Position numbers and translations under genes: made by a program. This document shows positions 22,516 through 34,548 of a stretch of 64,000 nt of DNA, in pieces. The notes beneath the pieces are model-generated. The model saw only the letters and a program-made list of their open reading frames with translations. It made no database searches and was not told where the DNA came from. Numbering within the stretch: position 1 is the first letter of the stretch; each line of letters opens with the position of its first letter. Source of the DNA: Chara braunii (taxonomy: Eukaryota > Streptophyta > Charophyceae > Charales > Characeae); NCBI GenBank assembly GCA_003427395.1, contig BFEA01000884.1, positions 350,137 to 414,136 of the forward strand, given 5' to 3'.

Positions 22516-23133
22516 AAGTTCGGATTTCGGCGGACTTTTTCTCACAACAGGTCCACAGAGACTAACCACATTACGCATCGACATTGGAAATGCGGATCCC
22601 GACGGACTTAAACCACCATTCTTTCCGAGAAGAAAAAACCGTCATTCCATTTAGTTGGCCATGTTCTTAGCCGGGGAGGCTTTTGTGAGGGAATGCTTCA
22701 ATAAAAACACACTTCATAGAAGGATAGATCCTTCCTTAGATGGACTGTTATGTTTTTGTTGAAGTTTTCCCTGCCTGCGACCAACAACCTTGCTAAATGA
22801 CAGAAAGTTCGATGAAATGTAGTTCGAAGGACTGGTGGCTGTAGTATGTCGGCATCCGGAACTTCCCCGTATCGGCAAAAAGTGTGGACGGTCCTCGTCT
22901 ATATGGCGCGGACTGTAGTACGCCGACATCCGGATAATGAAGGAAGCCTCACTCTTGCTCTCAGAAGTCGGGGCACGCAGACAGTGTGGTGTTCTTCACA
23001 ACTTACCAGTTGGTTTGTCTCTCCGCTCCTTCATCGGTGAAGTTGGCGCAGGCAAAGCAAGCACGTCGAGAGCTTGAGAGCCGACCCTAGATTCTTTAGG
23101 GGACGTGACATGTTGTCGTCCTCTGACCTCGCC

Positions 23134-26100
23134 TTACCCTTCGCTGACGAGGGTGGCCGGCCGTACCGGAGAATTCGGCGACGAGAAAGCGAGGACAACC
23201 ACCACGGAGGGTTTGGCGTTGCAAGTGTCGTCGACGTCAGGCGTTGTGGACGGATGAGCGGACACGTGCTGGTCGCCGACAATACCGTCGATAACTTCTT
23301 CAATGCTTATACAACGACTTGCTTTAGATGGGCTCATAGCAATGGAAGCCTCGTCGAACCGGTGTTGCAGATCGGCGACAGACGTCAGTGGTTGGACCTC
23401 GTAATCTCCAGGTTATGCGGAAAGGCTGCTAACCACTTGTGTCTCCATCTCCATTGCCGTGACATCGTCGTCGACATCATCCTCGCGATGCTCTCCGTAC
23501 AGTTGTCCGAACTCGCCAGACGACTCTCCAGATCCGGCATCGTCCTCATTGTCTTCCCCTTCGTCGTCTCCAATACCCACGTCCCCTTTGGCACTATTTT
23601 TTTCTTCAAGCAAGTCAATCAGCTTCGTTTCTCCTCCTTCCTCTCCTTTCTCCCCTTCTTTCCCTTCTTCCCCTTCCTTCCCGTCCTCCATTTCCTCCCC
23701 TCCTTCCCTTCCATGCAATTCAACCCCTTCTCCAGAACCCGTGTTGAATCTCGACGACCGCCCTTCTGTTTCCATGCATGCTTCCCCTCCCGACTGACCC
23801 CCCCCACCTAGAGAAGTTCGGATCTCGGCGAAGTTCGTCGTCTCCGTGTCGTCGCACCCTCCACTTGTAGCCTCTCACTCCAATCCCAGCAGTCGTCGCT
23901 CCCCCTCAGACGATGCATTCTCATCCCTCACCGCACCGCTGCCAATTGTGGGATCCTTGCTCGGCTCCCCCACCCCCGGCCAACTCTGCATGGAGGACCG
24001 CTGTGGTGGCACCTCAACCGACGTAGTTCGGATCCCGACGGACTTTAGCGTTCTGCCCGAACGGCTACCGGGAGCAACCAAGGCTGCCATCGTCTCCCTC
24101 GGTGAGCCGACGGACGAAGTCGGAAGGTCGATAGACTGCGTCGCATGCTCCGACCCGGGGCCAGTAGACGGATGCCGATCGATGGCCCAACCCACCACCC
24201 CACTGCTGCCTTCCGTTGTCGTGGTGTCGCCGTGAGACCCGCCCTCCCCACTATGCGGGACTCCGTTGACACCCCCCGCACTGCCACCCCCATCCCCTCC
24301 ACCGCCTGGTGGGCCCCCCCCGGAACTCCCATGTGCCCGACTGGGAGGGGGCACTTTCCAGTCCACCATACCCTTCGACGGGCTCGTGTTGAGCTTGTAG
24401 TAGTCCTCAATCAGTTCCAACCAGCACTTGTCCTGAAGCTCGTCGAACAATCACCCAGCTGTAGAAACGACGGATAAGTTGTTGGGTGCAAATGTGTCAT
24501 TTTTCGCCCTTACTTTTTGGAGGATCAAAATCCTCGCGAGGTGCAGGAAGTTGGACTTCGACTCGCGAGCGATGGACACCCATCCCGCGCCCGGGACTGC
24601 TACGGCCATGATCCACTCGCCCTTTTGTATCGTGGGCTGGATGACTCCTGGATGCCAAATCATGTCATGGCCCCAGTCCACCTCAGGTGAATGACTTCGC
24701 GGCTCAAGAAGGAAGTGAATGTTGTCATCCTTCCAAGACGGATGATCGGGCGGGATATCAGACCCGGGACGCAATGTGCGCGGGGGGATGGCCAGAGCTT
24801 TCAGTCTCTCCAACAACTTCATCGACATAGTGCCCGGCGCCGGTTTGGCCATCGGTGACACGAGGGATGTCGGGCTTGTTGACGGACCGACCGACAAGGA
24901 CCCTCGGGCGTGCTCCGCCGGAGGTGGGTCATACCGCAGGTCGAGGCTCTCGGTGTCGCTCTCCTCCTCCTTCGCATTAGCGTAGAGCTCGACACCGGTG
25001 GGTGCCTCGTCGTCAGTGGAGATTAAGGAAGCGTAACTGCCGAACGTCAACTCCTCCTCGGACTCGACGAAGTACAGGGACTGTAACCTTTCGAGGAAGG
25101 TCTTCGCGTTCATGAGGGAGGTGCCATGGTAGTTGTCGAGCAACGCCAACATGTGGTCCCTGCGACGGACGTCTCGGCGTCATTGTCCTTCCTTGGTCGT
25201 GTTTGCAGGAATAAGAAGTCATATATCTTGTTCCTCTTCCTCTCGCTCAATTTGAACCTTATGTCCGTCTTGTTGCTCCACATGAGATCCCGTGTCGCCT
25301 TCACGACCATGAACTCGCAATTGTGGGGCCCCAAATTCACCTCGCTTTTGATTAGTTGCATCGTGAATTGCAACAGGTCGGAGTTACCTTCCATCGCGAC
25401 AACGTGCCGACCTGCCTTTAGAAGTTCCCACACTCTTCGCTCGTGCGGCTTCCCAAGGAAGACGACACCCTCTCCCTTTTTGCTAACAAAATCAAGAAGA
25501 GCGACGAATTGTGCCGGATTGTGTTCCATGTCCCCATAGACACTGCCCTGTCGTTCAGGCGCGGCGTGCGACCAGTCCCTTCCGTCGTAGACGAGGGACG
25601 TGTTAACGAGCAGATCGTCACCCTTGAAGAGGATGTACATGAAGTCGTCTTCCGCATACAAATTGTTCCTCACGGGGAAGTTTTTATTTTGCTGATTCCT
25701 CTTCACCCACTTCCCTTCCAGCAGCGTCACGAAAGAAAGATGGTGCATGCTGGTAAAAAACGAGAGGTTGTGTTGCCCTGGCACGAAAACAACGAGAGTC
25801 CAATGCGACGGACACCACGTTTGAAGATAGGAATTCAAAGTCTCGAACGCTTGTGGTTTCCACAGCTTGAGGTCAACCGGCTCGCACAGATCGAGGACGA
25901 ACGCGTGACTCTTAGTGGCAGTCACCGCTTCCTTCAGCTCTGCAATCCTGATGTCCGTCTCCAAAGGGTCGTTGCCGAACGACGCGATGGATGTCACTTC
26001 CCCCGTGTCTTTCTATTTTATGTGAACAATGTCTTCAGCAAGTGCGATCCCCCGGCTCTTCAGTCTTGTCCCAGTCAACACAGAGAGGACCTTGTTTCTC

Positions 26101-28481
26101 CAGTCGATGACCAACTTCCTGTGGCCCGCCAACTTTTTTCTCGCCTCGATCAAGTGGTCCTCCTCGCAACCCATGTACGATGGAGAATCCTTGAACAGCG
26201 CCGCGTCAGAAACGTATTTCCTGCTACCGTCCCACAAATCGCCATCCAATCCTCGACTTTCGAACTTTTTGAAGACGACAGACCTCGATTTTAGGAAAAA
26301 ATAATTTTGGATCCAATCCGTGTTCGGCCTCTTCTCGTACTTGAATTAGCAGTAATTCCACAACCACACCAGCACGTGGTCGCACTTCACCAACTGCACC
26401 ATGTCCTGCACACTGAGCTTTCCCAGCTTCGCCAACGAGGGGGAGCTGGCCTAGACCCAAACCACCTCGCAAGCAAGCACCTTCTTCAGAACTCGACACT
26501 TCTCATTGTCGGTGAGTGCTTCCATCACTTTCCAACAATGTGTGTCCGGCTTTGGCATTTGCACGAACCAATCGCCCTCCTCTTTCTCCTTTTTGCCTTT
26601 CTTGTTCGACGGCTCCACGATGACGTTGTAAACGACATCCTTTCTGCCCAACTTGTCGTTGTCGATGTAGGCGACCTTGGCTTGACGTTCCCGACCTTCT
26701 TTTTTCTAACAATTCATTTTGCTCCGTCGTGGCCGAGCAATCTACATATCTCCGTGAGAGTCTATTGCCAGCGGGAAATAAGAATGCAGGGCAGCGTTTT
26801 GCTTCTTGATGGCGTCCTCCCCCTTTTGATCCGTGAGAGTCCACAAGTTGTTGTACAACGTCTTGTGGAGCGCCATCGTACATAACTCACGCCATTTCCG
26901 GACCTGTTTTTGTTTCCCGCTAGGGTTCCCCATAACAACTCTAGGAAAATTGCCATGCTTCCACTGCCACCGGATGTCTTTCATGGACAGTTTTAACTAT
27001 CTAGGAGGTGCCTTGAGGTCCTTCTTGTTGTCTTGGGAACTGACAGGGAAATACCCTTCAAAGTCGTCGTTCGAAAAGTACACCATACATGCCCGCCACC
27101 TCTTGAAATTGTACTTCTTGGCCACCTCGTTGTCGAGCAGTGACCTGGCGGCAACGCATTGTGCTGCCCACACACCACGTAGTAGTAGTATTGTCCCGCC
27201 AGCTCGTCCTTCCAATCCTCCGACTTCAAACGTGCGGCCTTGGCCTCGGGAGTTGGTTTTCGCAGCCCCAGCGGGGCGAGCTTTAGGGTCGGTAACTCGT
27301 ACGACTGTTCTTTGCTGCCGTACGCCAACCACATCGCTTCTTTGATCCCCTCGACGAGGACCGGATCCAGGGACTGCTGGTTGTACAGATCCTCCCACTC
27401 CTTAAGGTTGACGGCCTGCGCTGGGCTAATCTCGAACTCCCGCTTTGTCCTGACGTCGTTTTTGTGCTCCAGGAAGTACCCGACGTCAACGTCGATGGGA
27501 GATCGTGGCGAGGAAGGTCCCGACGCAGGTTTTGTAACTCGTACGACTGTTCTTTGCTGCCGTACGCCAACCACATCGCTTCTTTGATCCCCTCGACGAG
27601 GACGGGATCCATGGACTGCTCGTTGTGCAGATCCTCCCACTCCTTGAGGTTGACGACCTGCGCGGGGCTAATCTCGAACTCCCGCTTTGTCCTGACGTCG
27701 TTTTTTTACTCCAGGAAGTACCCGACATCAACGTTGATGGGAGGTCGTGGCGAGGAAGGTCTTGACGCAGGTTGCTTCTGTTTCGAAGTCGGACGTTTGC
27801 TACCCGGGCGGTCTTGTTCCCCCCCCGTTCCTTTCCGTTTCTCCTCAACACTCTTCGGGGCCTTGGTCTTCTATTTCTTTGAAGAGCCGACCATGCCGTC
27901 TTGACGATCTCTCCTTCTCTTTTGTGGAGTACCCTGCGTTCCCTCTCCGCCCACGGTCTCGTTCTCCGTGTCATGGCCCTTGGCAGTCTCCAAGTCGACC
28001 TCCGAGTGGACTGCCGCCTTTCTGGGAGCTGCAATGACCTCCTCGCGAACTGGAGCGGCTTGCCGGACCCCAGGTATAGACAACACCGACTGGTCTCTTT
28101 GGCTCAACGACGAAGACATCGTTAGCGGTGTTGCCTCGTCTTCACTTTCGTCAAATCGACCGCAACGCTCCCCTCGTTGCAGCTGAGTAGCCGCACCTCA
28201 ACCCAGATCCCCCCTTTCGGGCGCGGCCCCGCTGGATTCGCAACATCGCACAACTGCAAGAGCATTGATAGTTCCAGGTCGGGGCCGACATCACAGAGGA
28301 CGTCGAGGCCGACGTCCTTCTCCTCCAGCAAGTTAAAAAAAATTCGAGCCAAAACAAACCCGCCCTGCCGAAAGAGTTCGTTGTAGAACGAGGTGTTCAC
28401 AACACCTGCTCCAAACCGTTCGAACAAATCCATGTCTAACAGGGCCCTCTTGGAACTGGTTACCCTTCGCACCGTAAACAA
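23134..28481 (-). pseudogene. Multicopy gene with ParB-like and methyltransferase-like regions, decayed
   Basis: Minus-strand blocks in order: 28481-28122 (FRQGGFVLARIFFNLL); Lys/Arg/Ser-rich linker (28119-27780); 27640-27000 with IKEAMWLAYGSKEQSYE, LKLAPLGLRKPTP and GQYYYYVVCGQHNA, the GQHN region recalling the ParB/Srx G-x-(H/R)-R-x-x-A motif; 26984-26451 (DIRWQWKHG, DWFVQMPKPDTHCWKVMEAL); 26249-25110 with AFVLDLCEPVDLKLW, WCPSHWTLVVFVPG and GVVFLGKPHERRVWELLKAGRHVVAMEG, resembling motifs IV and I of a DNA methyltransferase but lacking DPPY; then a linker and Gly/Glu-rich acidic tail to 23413. Interrupted by at least eight in-frame stops, mostly TAG/TAA, and two or more frameshifts. The functional reading is inference. 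Confidence 0.45.
27293..27776 (-). repeat. Tandem duplication, 242-bp unit, inside the gene
   Basis: TAACTCGTACGACTG starts at 27293 and again at 27535; the following 230 bp (SLDPVLVEGIKEAMWLAYG region) repeat with few changes. The 242-bp unit is not a multiple of three, so the duplication itself shifts the frame. Confidence 0.85.
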
Positions 28482-29400
28482 TGTTCATATAGAATCGTCA
28501 ACGACTCCCTTTCGCGTCCTCTCACCGCAAGACGGCCCCAAGCACCCTACGCCGCTTGTTGGGGTCGACGAAGATGACAGGACCACGTGGCTGCTTAACC
28601 GGGTTGGATGCATCTCCATAGCACCAGTCGACCAACCATTTTGACCTAGTGTGCTCCAACCATGATTTCGAGGCCGTAGACGACCGTCTTCTGGAATCTT
28701 CTTCTGTTTCCCTCCTGGAGGTCCCGACATGCTCCCCCTCGCCCCTCGACGAAGACATCGTGTCTGCGGATGACAAAGCAAACGAATCAAGCCACCACGA
28801 GGTCAGGATCAGGCAAACCATAGTAGCAACAATACAATCACACTCAGACCACAACGCAAGCTGCAATGAAGCATAAAAAAAACGCTGGTGACGAACCTTG
28901 CAACGCACACGTCGGCCACATTACGTCGTTCCAAAAGCAAGAAGTCCGGATCACGGCGAACTTCGCACACGAAGCCGTTCAACACCCCCCGTCGAACAAC
29001 AGGAGCAATCTTTGCGAAGGGAACACACGTCATGCGACTGGTCCTTGTGCGGGCCTTGACGCATATATCATTTTGACGGGTGTTGATGGCAGCGTGCGCA
29101 TGGAACCTAAGTTCGCCGGGATCCGAACTTCAAACACTGCGGGATGGGCAGTGCGGCACATTAGAGTCACGAAGACGAAAATTCAAAATTACATTTGCAG
29201 AACACAGCACGGAATCCTCAGTTCTCGCGTTCTCACAAATGGATTTGGAGTTCTCTCTCGTTTTCTGCAAATGACGAATTTGTGGCGACAGCGACAACGA
29301 ACCGCACGACCCTTGCCACACGACGCTTGATATCTCTGGAGATTCATAGCACCGTGTGTCATTCGCAGTTCGGATTCTGGTGAACTTCCAGTGGTCCACA
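28482..29400. other. No gene recognised; three 22-bp palindromes
   Basis: Only short ORFs without known motifs. Palindromes at 28942, 29109 (perfect) and 29366. Confidence 0.5.
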
Positions 29401-29424
29401 ATCCTAGGAAGCCTACCAAACTTG

Positions 29425-29840
29425 CCCCAGTTGCGATTGAGCATATCGAAAGATTGCCCGAACAACTGATAACCTGCGGGAACTGAAGGGGAATTCTGTG
29501 GATTGCGAAACTCTGCTCAAAACAGATCCAGATCCAACAAGAAGGCCCACCAAACTCGCCCCAGTTGCGATTAAGCATCTCGAAAGATTGCCTGAACAAC
29601 TCATAACCTGCGGGAACTGGAGGGGAATTCTGTTTGTGGAGTGCGAAACTCTACTCAAAAAAGATCTAGACTCCAACAAGAAGGCCCACAAAACTCGCCC
29701 AGTTGCGGTTGACCATCTCGAAAGACTGCCCTAACAACTGATAACCTGCGGGAACTGGAGAGGAATTATGTTTGCGGAGTGCGAAACTCTGCTCAAAATA
29801 GATCCAGATCCAACAAAAAAGCCCACCAACCCGGATCTGC
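29425..29840 (+). repeat. Tandem repeat, 134-138 bp units, with a 46-residue coded repeat
   Basis: GTTGCGATTGAGCAT-type starts lie at about 29430, 29564 and 29702. The 138-bp step keeps frame, so 29498-29734 reads as an open repeat with HLERLPEQLITCGNWRGI and CETLLKTDPDPTRRPTK; the 134-bp step does not. Whether it is translated is unknown. Confidence 0.7.
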
Positions 29841-30885
29841 GAGGCTCGTTGAACTCTCGCGACGGGCACGTCGTGGCAATTGATCCCCATATCTGTTCAG
29901 GCAGCACAAAACTCTGCGCCGAACGAATCCAGCCTCTGGACCAAGGGTCCGTAAGAGTGTTTTTGGCAATCCGCAAAGATAATCACCGACTGTTTCACAC
30001 TTCTTGTAGGTGGTCGGGCGACAAACACAGCGGGACCGAAGCCAGTCGGCACCCGGACGTCTGCTCCGTTAGTGCGACAAGAATTTGGGAAGTCCAGATT
30101 CCGGCGGACTTAGACTGTGGGCATGTCGAACGGGAATCACATGGCGGAGCTGTTCGAAGCTCGCGCCGCCCCGGCACTGGAACCGAAGTTGAAGTCCGCC
30201 GTCGTCAAAGTACACTGGCCAAGCAGTACACCGTCGTCGCCCGGACTTCACATACTCACCAGAGTCACCACCATCGGCAGTAGAAGAAGTTTGGATGTCG
30301 GCGGACTTGGCGGTATTACTGGTAGCTCGTTGGTGGTTATCCTTTCTTCCTAGTATTCGAAGTTCGAATGCCAGCGGCCTTCGTGTTTTGACAACCTCCG
30401 CTGCAACTAAGGTCTTCTCGGCCAAGCACGGGAGGGGAGGACAAACGAAGTTCGCCGGCATCCGGACTTCACGTTTGGTCGGCGGGGGCTGACCGAAGAA
30501 GTCCGCCCGCATCCGAACTTCGATGAATGGCCAGCTATGCATCCCAACGTCGCGTTCCGACTGCGGGTGGTGATTTAAGAAGTCCGCCTGCATCCAAACT
30601 TCAATGGTTGGCCTATTTGATGCTAAACAATTGTGGTTCGTCGACATCCGAACTTGAATCGTTGTCGAAACATTACAACTGGATAAGCAAGGGTGCAGTT
30701 TAACTCGACGAATTTGAATGTTGTGGAGCTGATGTTCTTCTGCATTAGAGCCTCACGTGTTGCCGATCTGGGGATGTTCTCAAAGTCCGCCGGCATCCGC
30801 ACTTCTACTGTTGAGCATCATGAGCAGGCCAATCGTGCGGCGCAGTGGGAACCCGAAGTTTGCATGCATAGTAGGCCAACCATTG

Positions 30886-31640
30886 AAGTTCGGATGCGGT
30901 CGGACTTCTTCAGTGAGCCCCTGCGGACAAAACGTGATTCCGACGAACTTATTTTGTCTTCGTTTACTGTGCTGGAACAGGAAGACTCTAGTTTCAGCGG
31001 AGGTTGTGTGGGAGCGTAAAGTTCGCTGGCATCCGAACTTCACGTACTGGTGAGAAAGAATAACCGCTGACATGGACTAACAGGAATATTGCCAACTCCG
31101 CCGGCATCCGAACTTCTTCCTTTGCCAATGGTGGTGCATATGCGAAGTTCAGATGTTGGTGAACTAAAACTGTTTAGCAGCACAGTAGGCCACTCATTGA
31201 AGTTCGGATGCGGGCGGACTTCCTCAATCAGCCCCCGCAGACAAAACGTGTAGTTCGGATGTCGGCGAACTTCTTTTGTCCTCCTCTCCCGTGTTGGACC
31301 AGGAAGAGCTTAGTTGCAGTGGAGGTTGTGCGGGAACACGAAGTTCGCTGGCATGCGAACTTCACATACTGGTGAGGAACAATAACTGCTGACATGGACT
31401 AACAGGAATACTGCCAAGTCCACCGGCATCCGAACTTCTTCCGTTGCCAATGGTGGTGCATATGTGAAGTTCGGATGTCGGCGAAGTACAACTGTTTAGC
31501 AGCACAGTAGGCCAATCATTGAAGTTCAGATGCGGGCGGACTTCTTTTCTCCTCCCCTCCTGTGCTGGACCCAGAAGAGCCTAGTTGCAGTGGAGGTTGT
31601 GTGGAAGCGCAAAGTTTGCTGGCATCCGAACTTCAAATAC
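30886..31640. repeat. Higher-order tandem repeat (314-322 bp) carrying the 22-bp palindromes
   Basis: Blocks such as GTAGGCCAATCATTGAAGTTC, GACATGGACTAACAGGAATA and TTGCCAATGGTGGTGCATAT recur in the same order. Equivalent palindromes start at 30886, 31200 and 31522 (steps 314 and 322). Each full unit holds several palindromes in alternating orientation. Confidence 0.8.
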
Positions 31641-31779
31641 TGGTGAATATGTGAAATTCGGATGCCGGCAGACTTCGTGCATTCACGCATAGTCCGTCGT
31701 GACTAGGGGCTTCTGTGCTCGCGATTGGACCCCACACTACTGTTGCGATGTTTCAAGTTTGGATCCGAGCAAACTGCAA

Positions 31780-33240
31780 CGGCGCATGGACTAGGTGCTT
31801 GAAATGCGTCCTTTGTTAGTCGTCTTAAGCACTCAGCGAATCGTGACAGCGGTTCGATGGATTCTGATGTGGTTCAATGATAAACAAGGTTCGATAATGT
31901 CCGATGGTCGAGGCTAGACAAGATCCAATGGAGTATGATCGATTTTCGCTTCGCATGAGCGCTCGAAAAAAACAAACACACATGATCTCTCAATCAATCT
32001 GTCAATCAACACATCGGTTGTTGGCTGGCAATCAAACAGTTCATCAATCATGAGATCGACCACACTCTGTTGCTCAGTGGGCAGATTGATTGGACGGGCG
32101 ATCGTGTTTTGATCGATCGCTTGTTTTCTTACTTGAGGCTGGTGGGGTGCGGCAATAGGGAGTTGTGTTTATGCACACACGCACACACATACACACATAA
32201 CGGTTGTTCACTTGCTTGAGCGACCGGTTCAAGCGATCGCTTTGTCGACTAACTTGTTGGATGAACGCTCTATTGATACAACCAACTACATATGATGATG
32301 TGCTGATCGCGTGGCTTGTTCGGTCAAACCGGTATGAACAACAGTTGATTATTACAAGCAAGCGATCAATCGAACATCGCAGCCTCTGACTGATCAATCG
32401 GTCCATTGGCGATTAGATTGTTCCCGACGATTAGCTTGCTGGACGAGTTTATGCCCGTTCATTTTCGCAGATCAAACACGCGAAAATGAACGGGCATCAA
32501 CTCGTCGAGCAGGCTAATTGTCAGGAAAGATATGTTCGTCAACCGACTGATTGATTGCTCTAAGGGTGCGATGTTTGATTGATCGCTTGCTTCTCATAAT
32601 CAACTGTTCATCTTTATGGAGCATATCGACTGATCGGACATTCGCTTGCATAACACTGACATGCACGCGCTCGCTATCGCACGCACGTGCACACACACCC
32701 ACACACACATTTTTGTTCGATCTGAGCGGTTTGCCGACTGCTCGCTTCGTGGGTTCGACGAGCGGTCTATTGATCGTGCCGACTACACCACTGTGAACAC
32801 GTGCATGAAACAACACCGGGGCGATCATAAACGATCTCTCAAAACAAAGATTCGGTCAGTCTATCGACTCTTTCGTTCCTTGTGGCCGCCGGATCTTTGT
32901 TCCTTTCAATGAAAAGGTGTATCGCCCAATCAACCGGTCGAGCAGTAGATAGATAATAAACGATTTGTTGATTGGTTGAATGATTGATTGGATAATTGAT
33001 TCCTTGATTGCGCACCCGCAGATACGGTGTGTCGGTGGGGCCCATTGTAGGAGCCACCCAGTTGTGGGCGAGTGAGGCTCAACAATTTCTGTGCACACAC
33101 GCATTCACACATCTACTTAAGCTAACACGAGTGCATATATGAAAGCACACAAAAAGACAAGCATACAGACACATACAAAAAAAATGCAAGTTGTCGCGCA
33201 CACGCACCCTTCCGAACGCAGGCACGCACTGCACGACACT
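31780..33240. repeat. Foldback region with GATC/CGATCG-rich arms centred near 32475
   Basis: Inner arms of about 43 bp (about 32425-32468 and 32480-32523) face each other around AGATCAAACAC, nearly perfectly paired over GATGCCCGTTCATTTTCGC. Farther out, GTTGATTATTACAAGCAAGC (about 32343) is answered by an inverted GCTTGCTTCTCATAATCAAC (about 32586). Partial direct repeats with CA-rich tracts lie at about 32170 and 32690. The pieces suggest nested duplication and inversion. No gene. Confidence 0.65.
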
Positions 33241-33456
33241 AACATATGAATAAATTCAGTCGAACGTGCCCAACCATACATGAAAACATACATGACATCA
33301 CTTCCATACACCCGCGGTTGTTTGCACGCGCGACCGAAATGCGTCGTGAACAGGAAGGTCGCGTCCCATCAGTCCAGTTATCGATCGACACGCACCCCGA
33401 TGAAGAAGTCGTCTGCCGAATGAATCGTGCACACCTAAACTAAGCCGATGAAATCG

Positions 33457-34548
33457 CTATGGACGTGGCAGAACTTGCATGGTGTATCGGCGAATGAATT
33501 GTCCTGAACGAGCAGCGAGCAAGTGAAGCACGCCCGTGAACAGGTCGCTGAGCAAAAGACGACACTGAACACCTGAGAACGAGACGCGAAAGGTGTGATG
33601 CGAGATATGACGTGGCGCAGCATTGAAGATTGCGATGGCGTCAATCACCTCCATTCTCGGGCGATGGTGTTGACGACAGAGAGAGTGCTGGTGGTCGGTC
33701 CGGCAGCATCTCCTCAGCAAATTGCGATGCTGCGAAATGAGCACTGGGTGGAACACAAAGGGCTTTCCGCGCGGAACGGAAGTGGAAGCCCTTTTTCGTA
33801 ATCGAAATTGTGGGCCCGGATGGGGGGCGGGAACATTCGACCTATTGGAAGTAGCAGGAAAAAAAGCGAGAGTTCGGGAACCGTTGGATTTGCCCAATCG
33901 ACGACCAGGGTCCGTTTGAGCATTGGGCCTGCACACGACACGACTCGTACGAGGGCCGTTGCTGACAGTCGTTGGCGGGTCTATCCGGACGCTCCCTCGC
34001 GGATGGGGGGTGGGAGGGGGAGGCCTTTTCGATGACGGCCAGGAGGACCACTGCACCGGGCGGCAAACGAAATGGAACGCCAGCCCTGGACGAGCCGTCC
34101 GATTTGCGCGTTGGAAGGCCATTTTTCGCCAGGGCACAGGGCCTGCGGCGTGAACGTCACACTGGAGAGTGACCCAGAGGCTGGCGCGTTCCGTGCAATT
34201 TCCCCCCCGCCCACCCAGTTCACCATCATCTTCCCTGAATTTTATCGTGCTCGACGACAGCTCCGCTGCACTGCGCCATCGTCGTCGTTCGACCCAAGCT
34301 GCGCTGAGCCTTCGTCGTCCTCGACGATCGACCTCCTGGGTACGTCGGAGTTGTGCTCGAACTCCATCATGGCGTCTAGAGACCGTGGCGCGTCTCGCAA
34401 ATTTCACGGGAGATTTCTTCCGTGTCATGACAGTCTCACAATGTTGCGGGCCGTCGCCAGTCTGCATTTCGTGTCTCCCTCTCCATCCACTCCTGCCTCC
34501 ATTTTCTCGCCGCTCCCAACATTCGTTCTTTTGTGATGTCCATTGCAC
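33457..34548 (-). CDS. Long unassigned ORF (363 codons), doubtful
   Basis: The longest open frame between 29 and 39 kb, but Arg/Pro/Ser-rich, low in hydrophobic blocks and overlapped by long open frames on the other strand, as expected where C/G-rich sequence lacks stops by chance. No domain seen. I list it only so the stretch is not blank. Confidence 0.15.
   Translation of the reverse strand: MQWTSQKNECWERRENGGRSGWRGRHEMQTGDGPQHCETVMTRKKSPVKFARRATVSRRHDGVRAQLRRTQEVDRRGRRRLSAAWVERRRWRSAAELSSSTIKFREDDGELGGRGGNCTERASLWVTLQCDVHAAGPVPWRKMAFQRANRTARPGLAFHFVCRPVQWSSWPSSKRPPPPTPHPRGSVRIDPPTTVSNGPRTSRVVCRPNAQTDPGRRLGKSNGSRTLAFFPATSNRSNVPAPHPGPQFRLRKRASTSVPRGKPFVFHPVLISQHRNLLRRCCRTDHQHSLCRQHHRPRMEVIDAIAIFNAAPRHISHHTFRVSFSGVQCRLLLSDLFTGVLHLLAARSGQFIRRYTMQVLPRP

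Noticed and set aside
23619-23807. Lys/Glu/Arg-rich ORF as a small basic protein
   Set aside because: Shadow frame of the acidic C-terminal tail of the multicopy gene.
24451-27640. In-frame TAG/TAA as evidence for a Gln-recoding genetic code
   Set aside because: The same genes also carry frameshifts and TGA stops, so decay explains the data better; kept only as an alternative to test.
30448-31640. Dispersed palindromes as a CRISPR array
   Set aside because: Orientation alternates, spacing ranges from tens to hundreds of bases, no cas genes, and the setting is a eukaryotic repeat zone.
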